Shown in pieces: positions 34,271 to 41,944 of a stretch of 64,000 nucleotides of DNA. The stretch lies in NCBI GenBank assembly GCA_002070955.1, contig MWEK01000003.1:62001-126000 (forward strand), in the 5' to 3' direction. The stretch's first letter is position 1, and every line of letters begins with the position of its first letter. Source of the stretch: Planctomycetes bacterium ADurb.Bin069 (lineage in GTDB: Bacteria; Planctomycetota; UBA8108; UBA8890; UBA8898). The position numbers and the translations under genes were made by a program. A model generated the notes under the pieces. It saw nothing but the letters and a program-made list of their open reading frames with translations, was not told where the DNA came from and did not search any database.

Positions 34271-34797
34271 AGCTTCACCAAACGCTCGCCGTGCCGGCGC
34301 GGCTCGAAGGTGGTCGCGTCGCTCCTCAGAAGCGAGATCTTGCCGGAGCGCACCACCTCGAGAACGCCGAAGGGCTCCAGAGCCTTCAGGAAATCGTTGA
34401 TCTGCGCGGGGTCGCCCGCCAGCTCGAGCGTCATCGTCTCGGCGCCCACGTGGAGGGTGTTCGCGTGAAACACCGCGGCCTCCTCCCTCACGCGGGCGCG
34501 CTGTCCGTTCGGCGCCTTCACCTTGACCAGCACGAGCTGGCGCTCCACCGCCGGCCGCGGCGAGAGGGTCACGACCTGCTCGACATCGATGAGCTTCCAG
34601 AGCTGCTTGCAGACCTGCTCCACCCCCGCGTCGTTCTCCATGACCACCAGGGTGATGCAGTACAGCTCCGGCGTCGCCGTCTGCTCGGCGGTGACCGACA
34701 GCAAGTTGTAGGCCCGGCGGCTGAACAGCCCGGCGATGCGGGCCAGCACGCCGGGGCGGTTCTCGGTCAAGGCGCAGATGGTCGTCGGGCGCTTCAT
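34267..34797 (-). CDS. ilvN: Acetolactate synthase small (regulatory) subunit
   Basis: A 176-residue regulatory subunit carrying the valine-feedback ACT domain ('LTENRPGVLARIAGLFSRRA', 'YNLLSVTAEQT') and a C-terminal ALS-specific domain ('RQLVLVKVKAP', 'LEPFGVLEVVRSGKISLLR'). It is coded immediately after ilvB with an ATGA overlap, matching the stoichiometric pairing of the two subunits. ATG 34797 has GGAGGTGGC upstream. Confidence 0.93.
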   Translation of the reverse strand: MKRPTTICALTENRPGVLARIAGLFSRRAYNLLSVTAEQTATPELYCITLVVMENDAGVEQVCKQLWKLIDVEQVVTLSPRPAVERQLVLVKVKAPNGQRARVREEAAVFHANTLHVGAETMTLELAGDPAQINDFLKALEPFGVLEVVRSGKISLLRSDATTFEPRRHGERLVKL

Positions 34798-36563
34798 TCG
34801 CCACCTCCGATCGCCTCGTCCAGGCCGGCCCCGGCGGGCACGATGGGAAACACGTTTTCATCGTTGTGCAGCCGGAACCGCAGCAGGAACGGCCCCCCCC
34901 TCGCGGCGAGAGCCTGCTCCAGCGCCGGCGTGACCTCCTCCGGGTCGTGGACATCGCGGCCCCGGCCGCCGAAGGCCTCGGCGACCTTCACGAAGTCGGG
35001 ATTGTCCTTCAGATCCACCGAGGAGTAGCGCTGGTCGTGGAACAGGTTCTGCCACTGCCTGACCATGCCGAGGGCCTGGTTGTCGAAGAGCGCGATCACG
35101 ACGTGGATCTTGTTGGAGACCGCCGTCGTGAGCTCCTGGATGTTCATCTGGAAGCCGCCGTCGCCGCCGATGAGCACCACCGTCCGGTCCGGGCAAGCGA
35201 ACTTGGCGCCGATCGCCGCCGGAAACCCGTAGCCCATGGTGCCCAGGCCTCCCGAGGTGAGGAAGCCCCGCGGCCGGGTCACGGGATAGTACTGCGCCGC
35301 CCACATCTGGTGCTGGCCGACGTCGGTGACGATGACCGCCTCCTCGCCGGCCAGGCGTCCGATCTCCTCGACGATGTAGCGCGGAGAAATGTTGTCCCGC
35401 GAACCCTTGACCCCCTTCGCGAGGGCCTGGAGGGGCTGCTTCGCCCGCCACGCCTCGATCCGCGCGTGCCACGGCCCGTAGTCGCGCAGGCGGCCCGTCT
35501 CCAGGCGCTCCATGATCTGCTCCAGGACGCAGCGCGCATCGGCCTGCACGCCGACGTGCACGACCACGTTCTTGCCGATCTCGGCCGGATCGATGTCCAC
35601 GTGCACGATGCGCGCGTTGCGCGCGAACCGGTCCTTCCTGCCCGTCACGCGATCGTCGAAGCGCGCGCCCAAGGCGAGGAGGAAATCGGCGTCCGTCACC
35701 GCCCGGTTGGCGTGCACCGCCCCGTGCATGCCGAGCATGCCGAGCGACTGGGGATGATACCGCGGCAGCGCCCCGAGCCCCATGAGCGTGGTCGTCACCG
35801 GGATCTTCGTACGTTCGACGAAGCGCCGCAGGACCTCGCTGGCGCCGCTCGTGATGGCGCCGCCGCCCACGTAGAGCAACGGCCGCCGGGCGCGGTAGAT
35901 TTCGCCGAGGATCGTCTCGATCTCCTCGTCGCGGGCCTTGCCCGCGATGAAGTGCCCGGGCAGCACCACCGGCGCCTCGGGCGGCTCGTACAGCGCGGTG
36001 CGCTGCTGCACGTCCTTGGGGATGTCGATGAGCACCGGCCCGGGCCGGCCCGTGCGCGCGATGTAGAAGGCCTCCTTCATGACGGCGGGGATGTTCTCCG
36101 TCCGGCTCACGAAGTAGGAATGTTTCGTAATGGGAAAGCTCAGGCCGAAGGCGTCGGCCTCCTGGAAGCCGTCGGTGCCGATCAACGCCGAGGACACCTG
36201 CCCCGTAATAGCCACGATGGGCACGGAATCCATGTAAGCCGTGGCCAGGCCGGTCACCAGGTTGGTCGCGCCGGGACCCGAGGTGGCCATGCACACGCCG
36301 ACCCGGCCGGAAGCGCGCGCATAACCGTCGGCCATATGCGCGGCGCCCTGTTCGTGGCGTGTGAGAATATGCGTAATCGAGTGGTTGAGCAACGCATCGT
36401 AGACCGGCATGATGGCGCCGCCCGGATACCCGAAGATGAGGTCGACGCCTTCCCGCGCCAGCGACCGTATGACCATGTCCGCGCCGCTCAACATCTGGCG
36501 GACGCCGTTGTTGTTCTCGGCGGCCGCGGGCGGCGCGTCCTTCAGCTTTCGCGCGCTAGTCAT
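34794..36563 (-). CDS. ilvB: Acetolactate synthase large subunit
   Basis: The 589-residue catalytic subunit of acetohydroxyacid synthase. ThDP-binding glutamate region: 'GYPGGAIMPVYDALL' and 'RHEQGAAHMADGYARASG'; FAD/pyruvate region 'ATSGPGATNLVTGLATAYMD'; the ThDP-Mg motif 'GDGGFQMNIQELTTAVSN' near residue 455. Domain order and length are normal. A 30-residue polar N-terminal extension precedes the fold. It sits second in the operon, overlapping leuA by 8 bases. Confidence 0.95.
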   Translation of the reverse strand: MTSARKLKDAPPAAAENNNGVRQMLSGADMVIRSLAREGVDLIFGYPGGAIMPVYDALLNHSITHILTRHEQGAAHMADGYARASGRVGVCMATSGPGATNLVTGLATAYMDSVPIVAITGQVSSALIGTDGFQEADAFGLSFPITKHSYFVSRTENIPAVMKEAFYIARTGRPGPVLIDIPKDVQQRTALYEPPEAPVVLPGHFIAGKARDEEIETILGEIYRARRPLLYVGGGAITSGASEVLRRFVERTKIPVTTTLMGLGALPRYHPQSLGMLGMHGAVHANRAVTDADFLLALGARFDDRVTGRKDRFARNARIVHVDIDPAEIGKNVVVHVGVQADARCVLEQIMERLETGRLRDYGPWHARIEAWRAKQPLQALAKGVKGSRDNISPRYIVEEIGRLAGEEAVIVTDVGQHQMWAAQYYPVTRPRGFLTSGGLGTMGYGFPAAIGAKFACPDRTVVLIGGDGGFQMNIQELTTAVSNKIHVVIALFDNQALGMVRQWQNLFHDQRYSSVDLKDNPDFVKVAEAFGGRGRDVHDPEEVTPALEQALAARGGPFLLRFRLHNDENVFPIVPAGAGLDEAIGGGE

Positions 36564-38130
36564 TGCCGCCTCCCGCCTGCGCGGCGCTCTGCGCCCCCGC
36601 CGACTGCTCCCTGCGCCGCGCGTTCACCGCGCGGTTCGCGCCCTTCACCATGGCCGCCACCGAGGTCACGATGACGTCTTCGCCCACCGCATCGCCCACG
36701 AACTGCCGCCCCGCCGTGTCCTCGAACCGGATCGAGGCGTGCGCCAGGGCGTTCGTGCCTCCCGTGATGGCCTTCAAGCCGTACTCGACCAGCCGGAGGT
36801 CGGGATCCACCGCCGTCCTGAGGGCCCGCGCCGCGGCATCCACCGGGCCCACGCCGATCGACGTGCACACCGACTCCTTGCCGCCCACCTTGAGCTTCAC
36901 GACGGCGCAGGGGGTGATGCGGCTGCCGGTCATGACGCTGAGCTCCTCCAGGGTGATCGACTGCTCGTCCGAGGAGAGATCGGACATGACATCACGCGCG
37001 ATCGCCACGATGTCCTCCTCCTCGATCTGCTTCTCGCGATCCGCGACCTCCTTGACCCGGCGCGTCACCTCGCGCAACGCCTCGGCCTGGAGCGCGTAGC
37101 CGCGGGTCTTCAGCACCTCCTTGACGGCGTGAACGCCGGAGTGCTTGCCGATCACGAGCGTGTGGCCCATCCAGCCCACGTCCTCGGGCCGCATGATCTC
37201 GTAGGTCTCGCGGTCCGAGATCACGCCGTGCTGGTGGATCCCGGCCTCGTGGCTGAAGGCGTTCAAGCCCACGATGGCCTTGTTGCGCTGCACTTCGATG
37301 CCGGTCAGATTCGCCACCAGGCGGCTCGTGTTCCAGATCTCCTGGGAGGCGATGCCGGTCCCCGCGCCGAAATGCTGCTGCCGGACGCGCAGCCCCATCA
37401 CGACCTCTTCCAGGGACGCGTTGCCGGCGCGCTCGCCTAGGCCGTTGATCGTGCACTCCACCTGCCGCGCGCCCGCCTGCACCGCGGCGAGGGAGTTCGC
37501 CACGGCCAGGCCGAGGTCGTTGTGGCAGTGGACGCTCAGCACCGCGCGGTCGAACGCGGGCACCCGGGCGAGCAACATGCGGATGCGCTCGCCGAACTCG
37601 TCCGGCATGGCGTAGCCCACCGTGTCGGGGATGTTGATCGTCCCGGCGCCGGCCTCGATGGCCGCCTCGACGACGCGGCACAGGAACTCGGGCTCGGTGC
37701 GCGAGGCATCCTCGGGCGAGAACTCCACATCGTCGGTGAAGCGCCGCGCGAGCGCAACGCCCGCCGCCGCGCCCTCGAGGACCTCGGCCTCGCTCTTTTT
37801 GAGCTTCTTTTCCATGTGGATCTTGCTCGTTGCCAGGAAGACATGAATGCGGCGCCGCTCCGCCGCCTTGAGCGCCTCGGCCGCGCGCTCGATGTCCTTG
37901 GGCAGCGCCCGGGCAAGACCGCAGATGACCGGCCCGCGCACCCGCGCAGCGACCAGGCTGACGGCCTCGAAGTCGCCCTGGCTGGCGATCGGGAAGCCGG
38001 CTTCGATGATATCGACCTTGAGCTTGGCGAGCTGATGGGCGATGACCAGCTTCTCATCGACGCTCAAGCTCGCGCCGGGGCTTTGCTCCCCGTCCCGCAA
38101 GGTCGTGTCGAAGATCCTCACCTTGTCCAT
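36556..38130 (-). CDS. leuA: 2-isopropylmalate synthase
   Basis: The first enzyme of leucine synthesis, condensing 2-oxoisovalerate with acetyl-CoA; 524 residues, the long bacterial form. 'RIFDTTLRDGEQSPGASLSV', 'IIEAGFPIASQGDFE', the metal-binding 'SVHCHNDLGLAVANSLAAV', 'NGLGERAGNASLEEV' and 'HEAGIHQHGV' mark the catalytic barrel; the last ~130 residues are the leucine-feedback domain. ATG 38130 has AGAGGTG upstream; an in-frame ATG/GTG earlier would lack it. It is the first structural gene of the operon, 100 bases after the attenuator terminator. Confidence 0.95.
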   Translation of the reverse strand: MDKVRIFDTTLRDGEQSPGASLSVDEKLVIAHQLAKLKVDIIEAGFPIASQGDFEAVSLVAARVRGPVICGLARALPKDIERAAEALKAAERRRIHVFLATSKIHMEKKLKKSEAEVLEGAAAGVALARRFTDDVEFSPEDASRTEPEFLCRVVEAAIEAGAGTINIPDTVGYAMPDEFGERIRMLLARVPAFDRAVLSVHCHNDLGLAVANSLAAVQAGARQVECTINGLGERAGNASLEEVVMGLRVRQQHFGAGTGIASQEIWNTSRLVANLTGIEVQRNKAIVGLNAFSHEAGIHQHGVISDRETYEIMRPEDVGWMGHTLVIGKHSGVHAVKEVLKTRGYALQAEALREVTRRVKEVADREKQIEEEDIVAIARDVMSDLSSDEQSITLEELSVMTGSRITPCAVVKLKVGGKESVCTSIGVGPVDAAARALRTAVDPDLRLVEYGLKAITGGTNALAHASIRFEDTAGRQFVGDAVGEDVIVTSVAAMVKGANRAVNARRREQSAGAQSAAQAGGGND

Positions 38131-38229
38131 ACAGGCACCTCTTTCGGCAGTCGGCGCGGGCATTGTCCCCCGCCCGCCGCAGGATTATCGGACCGCGGCG
38201 GGCGAGCGGGTCGCTCCGCGCGGGTCCAT

Positions 38230-38258
38230 AAAAAAAACCCGCCACATAGGTGACGGGT
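38230..38258 (-). terminator. Rho-independent attenuator terminator upstream of leuA
   Basis: Read on the minus strand, 38258-38250 (ACCCGTCAC) pairs with 38245-38237 (GTGGCGGGT): nine base pairs including one G-U, loop CTAT, followed directly by eight T. It sits between the leader peptide stop (38286) and leuA (38130). Its 5' arm can instead pair with 38303-38296 inside the leader peptide gene, so it is a conditional terminator. Confidence 0.85.
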
Positions 38259-38285
38259 GAGTCTTCACGCCGCGACGATAGGGCC

Positions 38286-38441
38286 TTAAAGACCTCCGCC
38301 ACCCGCGGAGCCGCCTACACCGGCAATCGCCAGGTGCAGGACAGGGTTGCTAAGGCCCAGTCCGAGCATGGTATGTCCGTAGGCCGCATAGGCGGCGCCG
38401 AGCGCACGCTTGTGTCCACCGACACGACTGCTCACGGACAT
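38286..38441 (-). CDS. leuL: Leader peptide of the leu-ilv attenuator
   Basis: A 51-codon open frame that starts about 16 bases after the predicted transcription start, with CTGGAG six bases ahead of the ATG. Residues 26-42 contain eight branched-chain residues out of 17 (codons CTC, CTG, CTT, GTC, CTG, CTG, ATT, GTA), and the last sense codon is CTT; CTT, ATT and GTA are rare in this GC-rich DNA. The remainder is Gly/Ala-rich and matches no protein I know. Segment 38310-38305 pairs with 38299-38294 (six base pairs), and 38303-38296 can pair with 38256-38249 (eight base pairs), giving protector, antiterminator and terminator folds. A ribosome stalled at the Leu/Val/Ile codons would cover the first arm and favour read-through. 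An independent small membrane peptide is the alternative. Confidence 0.72.
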   Translation of the reverse strand: MSVSSRVGGHKRALGAAYAAYGHTMLGLGLSNPVLHLAIAGVGGSAGGGGL

Positions 38442-38463
38442 TGCTCCAGAAACGCAACCAGTG

Positions 38464-38492
38464 ATTCTACCAACTTCGCATCGGACTGTCAA
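38464..38492 (-). promoter_or_regulatory. Consensus promoter of the leu-ilv operon
   Basis: On the minus strand a perfect TTGACA (38492-38487), a 17-base spacer and TAGAAT (38469-38464). Transcription should begin near 38457. It is the strongest sigma-70 match in the window and the only one upstream of leuA. Confidence 0.85.
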
Positions 38493-38499
38493 GCGCCTG

Positions 38500-38520
38500 A
38501 TAAAAGCCCTTTTGGGGGCT
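38500..38520 (-). terminator. Rho-independent terminator after the oxidoreductase operon
   Basis: On the minus strand AGCCC-CCAAAA-GGGCT followed by TTTAT, starting 13 bases past the stop of the Gfo/Idh/MocA gene. The stem is five base pairs. It separates that operon from the leu promoter directly downstream. Confidence 0.65.
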
Positions 38521-38532
38521 TCGAGCCGCCGT

Positions 38533-39606
38533 TCACGCGATCCGAACGGCCCGTTCCTGGGCTTCCAGCGCCAGCTCCATGGCCAAGAAAGCGTGGCGTT
38601 GCGGCATGGCGCGCTCCGTCCGTTCCAGGCAGTCCAGGATCAGGTCCCCAAAGAACGGAAACCCCACCCGCCCGTGGACGTGCTCGTGGCGCTCGCCGGC
38701 GCCGTCGACGATGTAGACGTGATCGCCCTCCGGATCCCGGGCCACATCGAGGTATTTCCGGAGCTCGATATATCCGTCCGTGCCGAGGACGAAGGTGCGA
38801 CCGTCGCCCCAGGCGCCCAGGCCGCCGGGCGTGAACCAGTCGACCCGGAAATAGAAGGTGGCGCCGTTGTCGGCCAGGAGCGTCGCATCGCCGAAGTCCT
38901 CGAACTCCGGGTGGCCTCCGCTGCGGTAGTTGGCGACCTTGCTGTGGAGGACCTCGGCGCCGGCGGCGCCGCTGTACCAGAGGAACTGCTCGATCTGATG
39001 GCTGCCGATGTCCACCAGGATGCCGCCGTATTTCTCCTTCCGGAAGAACCATTCCGGCCGCGAGGCCGCGTTGAGCCGGTGCGGCCCGAGTCCGATCACC
39101 TGCAGGACCCGGCCGATGGCGCCGTCCCGGATGAGCCTTCCCGCATGCACCGCCGCCTCCACGTGGAGGCGCTCCGCGTAGTACACCGCGAACTTCCGTC
39201 CCGTCGCCGCCACGGCGGCGCGCGCCGCCTCCAACTGCGCTCGCGACACGAACGCCGGCTTGTCCGCGAAGTAGTCCTTGCCGTGGGCCATGGCCCGCAG
39301 GCCGAGCGGGCCGCGCTCGCAGGGCACGGCGGCGCCGGCGACCAGCGCGATGGCCGGGTCCTGGAGAACCTCGTCCTCGCTGCGGGCCGCCTTGACGCCC
39401 GGGTAAGTTCCCACGAACCGCGCCACCTTGGCCGGGTCCGGATCGTACACCAGCGCCAGTTCCGCGCCCGCCTCGACCAGGCCGTTGCACATGCCGTAGA
39501 TGTGGCCATGGTCCAGTCCGACGGCGGCGATGCGGAACTCGCCCTTGCCGCACACGGCGCGGGCCGCGCCGGTGGGCGCGTAGTTCATGCCGTCGTGTTT
39601 TTGCAT
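38533..39606 (-). CDS. Gfo/Idh/MocA family oxidoreductase
   Basis: A 357-residue NAD(P)-dependent sugar or inositol-type dehydrogenase. The Rossmann domain opens after a 20-residue lead-in ('FRIAAVGLDHGHIYGMCNGL'), where H-G-H replaces the usual glycine-rich turn, and the catalytic lysine motif is D-K-P ('GKDYFADKPAF') rather than E-K-P. The substrate domain has 'GGILVDIGSHQIEQFLWYSG' and 'LGTDGYIELRKYLD'. The two deviations suggest a subfamily with changed cofactor or substrate use. It is the last gene of the CE15-UroD-Gfo-Gfo operon, 16 bases after its paralogue, and is followed by a terminator. Confidence 0.82.
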   Translation of the reverse strand: MQKHDGMNYAPTGAARAVCGKGEFRIAAVGLDHGHIYGMCNGLVEAGAELALVYDPDPAKVARFVGTYPGVKAARSEDEVLQDPAIALVAGAAVPCERGPLGLRAMAHGKDYFADKPAFVSRAQLEAARAAVAATGRKFAVYYAERLHVEAAVHAGRLIRDGAIGRVLQVIGLGPHRLNAASRPEWFFRKEKYGGILVDIGSHQIEQFLWYSGAAGAEVLHSKVANYRSGGHPEFEDFGDATLLADNGATFYFRVDWFTPGGLGAWGDGRTFVLGTDGYIELRKYLDVARDPEGDHVYIVDGAGERHEHVHGRVGFPFFGDLILDCLERTERAMPQRHAFLAMELALEAQERAVRIA

Positions 39607-39622
39607 CCCGCGCTCCCGTCTT

Positions 39623-40780
39623 TCAAAGCCCGAAATCGCGGCCGAACGTGATGTCGTCCGCGGCGAAGTTCTCCAGGCTCGTGCGCTTCTCGTGGAAGCG
39701 CGGCGCGTGCGCCATGATGCCCTCGCGGGTGTAGAAGGGGTCCGCGGGCGCCAGCGGCAGCGCGACCGGACGACCCTGGCAGGACGACTGGTAGATCGCC
39801 GCGATCAATTCGATGGCGCGGCGGCCTTCGGCGCCGTCCACCCACAGCGCCTCGCGCCCCTCGATCGCCGCCACGAAGTTGGCGACTTGGCCGTCGTGCC
39901 CCTCGAGGGACAACGGGGGCACCCGGTCCCGGAACGCGTTGATCTCCGCGGCCAGCGCCGGATCATCTTCGGGGAATCCGTTCTCCCGCTGGCGCGACGC
40001 CTTCACCCGCCACGGCAGCCCCACGGCGGCGCGCTCGCCCTGGAAGACGAGCTGCTGCTCCTCGCCGTGGTGCACCAGCGACGCCGTCAACTGCCCCACC
40101 GCGCCGTTCGGGTACCGGAGCAGGGCGCTCGCGAAATCCTCGACCTCCGAGTTGTCGTGGCACAGGTTCAAGCAGACGGCCCGCACTTCCGCCGGCGCGC
40201 CCGCGAGCCACAAGAAGAGATCGATGTGATGGACCGCATGGTTCATGGTGCAGCCGCCGCCCTCGCGCTCCCACGTGCCGCGCCACCAGAGATCGTAGTA
40301 GTTGCCGCCGCGCCACCAGAAGGAATCCGCCCGGGCGTGGAGCAGCTTGCCGATGAGCCCCGCCTCCAGGATGCACTTGAGCTTCACCATGGGCGTCGTG
40401 AAGCGGTTCTGGGAGACGACCGCCAAGACGGCGCCGCTTTCGGCGGCGGCCGCGATCATCGCGTCGCACTCCTGCAGGCTCACGGCCATGGGCTTCTCGA
40501 CGAGGACGTGGACGCCCGCCCGGAGCAGCGTTATCGTCGCGGCGGCATGTTCGAAAGGCGGCAGGCACACGGAGGCCGCTTCGCAGCCGCCCGCCGCAAG
40601 CATCTCGTCGCAGCTTTTGAAGACGGCGGCGTTCAGCCCGTGCTTGGCGGCCTTGGCGCGGGCCTTCTCCGGATACAGGTCCACGAGGGCGGCGACGGCG
40701 CACGGCGCCCCGCAGCGGGCGTACGCCTGAATGTGGCTGTCGGCAATGGCACCCGTTCCGATGATCGCAATCCTGTGCAT
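39623..40780 (-). CDS. Gfo/Idh/MocA family oxidoreductase
   Basis: A 385-residue member of the same superfamily as the next gene but clearly distinct. It has a standard Rossmann start 'MHRIAIIGTGAIADSHIQAY', 'VCLPPFEHAAATITLLRAGV', the canonical 'VHVLVEKPMAVS' with E-K-P, and 'WEREGGGCTMNHAVHHIDLF' with the catalytic histidines in the C-terminal sheet domain. Sugar, uronate or inositol oxidation is likely; substrate is not predictable. The ATG has GGGAGGTGAAGG upstream, and it starts 20 bases after the UroD-like gene. Confidence 0.85.
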   Translation of the reverse strand: MHRIAIIGTGAIADSHIQAYARCGAPCAVAALVDLYPEKARAKAAKHGLNAAVFKSCDEMLAAGGCEAASVCLPPFEHAAATITLLRAGVHVLVEKPMAVSLQECDAMIAAAAESGAVLAVVSQNRFTTPMVKLKCILEAGLIGKLLHARADSFWWRGGNYYDLWWRGTWEREGGGCTMNHAVHHIDLFLWLAGAPAEVRAVCLNLCHDNSEVEDFASALLRYPNGAVGQLTASLVHHGEEQQLVFQGERAAVGLPWRVKASRQRENGFPEDDPALAAEINAFRDRVPPLSLEGHDGQVANFVAAIEGREALWVDGAEGRRAIELIAAIYQSSCQGRPVALPLAPADPFYTREGIMAHAPRFHEKRTSLENFAADDITFGRDFGL

Positions 40781-40800
40781 CCTTCACCTCCCGCGCCGGC

Positions 40801-41832
40801 CTACGGCGCCCGCGCCGCCCGCGCCAGCGCGCGAATGCTATCCGCCGGAGTCCCCGGCGACGTCCCCCCGCCCGCCGAGAGGATCAAGCCGCGCCGCCCC
40901 GGGTGGCTCTGCAGGCACGCCCGCGCTTGCGCGACGACGAGCTCCGGCGAGCCCTTGACGAGGACATCGAGGGGCGCCACGTTGCCGACCAGGACGATCG
41001 CAGGCCCGACGAGCTCGCGCACCTTGGCCATGGGCTGCAGATGCGTGAAGTTGAAAAGATGGATGCCCAGGTCCGACAGAAAGGGGTACGACGCGGGGTT
41101 GTTCGTGTCGTTGTGGAACATCTTGACGGCGCCGGGGAAGGCATCGAACACCCGCTTGAGATAGGGATGCGCGAACTCCTGGTAATCCTCGGGGGAGAGG
41201 AAGCCCGCGATGTCGTCCAGGACGAGGATGCCGCGCACGTCGGACAGAACCTCGGCCTGCGCCTCGAGCCAGGTCCGGACGACCGTCGTCGTGACGGCCA
41301 GGAATTCGTGCGCCGCGGCGGCGTCGAGCTTCAGGCCGAGCAGGAAATCGGTCACCCCCATGACGTGGGCCGCCAGCGCCAACGGCCCGCGCGCCGCCAC
41401 CATGGGAATCACGCGGCCCGCGTCCTTGACGCGGGGCTCGACATGCCGGTAGAAGGCGAGGACGAGGGGCATCAAGCCTTCGCGGCGCGGGTCGGGCGCT
41501 CGCAGGCCGCGCAGAGCGCTGAAATCCGCGCCGACCGGGCGTATCGCGGGGGTCTTGTCGGCGCTGAAGCTCACCCGGCAGCCGAACCCGCTCGGCTCCG
41601 CCGCCATGCCCATCTCGGCCCAGAAACCCGGCAGGAAGGCGACATCGGGAAACTCGGCCTCGACGGCGAGGTTGCTCCGGAGCCAGACGTCGGGCAGCGT
41701 CATGTAATCGATGGTCGACACCCCGACGTGCCCGGGAATCCACGGACTGTCGACGATCAGGGCGACGGGCGTCTCCGCGAGTTCCTCGCCCCGCGCGCAA
41801 CGCGCGATGGCGTCCCACTGTGCTCGGTCCAT
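40801..41832 (-). CDS. Uroporphyrinogen decarboxylase-like protein (methyltransferase-type superfamily)
   Basis: A 343-residue TIM barrel of the UroD/MtaA/CmuA superfamily. It is not a heme enzyme: a true HemE is at 54143 and this protein lacks the N-terminal substrate arginines. Corrinoid methyltransferases of the family bind zinc with a His-x-Cys and a distant Cys; here the matching segments read 'VKMFHNDTNN' and 'LSAGGGTSPGTP', so the histidine remains but both cysteines are absent. Other recognisable parts are 'VLDDIAGFLSPEDYQEFAHP' and 'LVGNVAPLDVLVKGSPE'. Many such genes occur among sugar-degradation genes with no assigned reaction. The ATG follows GGCGGAGCGCCA on the minus strand. Confidence 0.7.
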   Translation of the reverse strand: MDRAQWDAIARCARGEELAETPVALIVDSPWIPGHVGVSTIDYMTLPDVWLRSNLAVEAEFPDVAFLPGFWAEMGMAAEPSGFGCRVSFSADKTPAIRPVGADFSALRGLRAPDPRREGLMPLVLAFYRHVEPRVKDAGRVIPMVAARGPLALAAHVMGVTDFLLGLKLDAAAAHEFLAVTTTVVRTWLEAQAEVLSDVRGILVLDDIAGFLSPEDYQEFAHPYLKRVFDAFPGAVKMFHNDTNNPASYPFLSDLGIHLFNFTHLQPMAKVRELVGPAIVLVGNVAPLDVLVKGSPELVVAQARACLQSHPGRRGLILSAGGGTSPGTPADSIRALARAARAP

Positions 41833-41944
41833 TGGCGCTCCGCCGCGGATTGTACTCCGCCCGCGGGCGCGGGGCAATCGCGCGCCGCCGCACGAGCTCC
41901 GACCCGCGCGCGCCGCGCCCGGGCCGCCCGCTTCCCGCCGGCGC

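Noticed and set aside
38225..38457. T-box riboswitch reading of the leuA leader
   Set aside because: A GGGTGG stretch resembles part of the T-box core, but the full conserved sequence and stem I elements are missing, while a translated leader with matched stems explains the region better.
40801..41832. A second hemE
   Set aside because: It lacks the N-terminal arginine motif and the L-G-H-G segment present in the true HemE at 54143.
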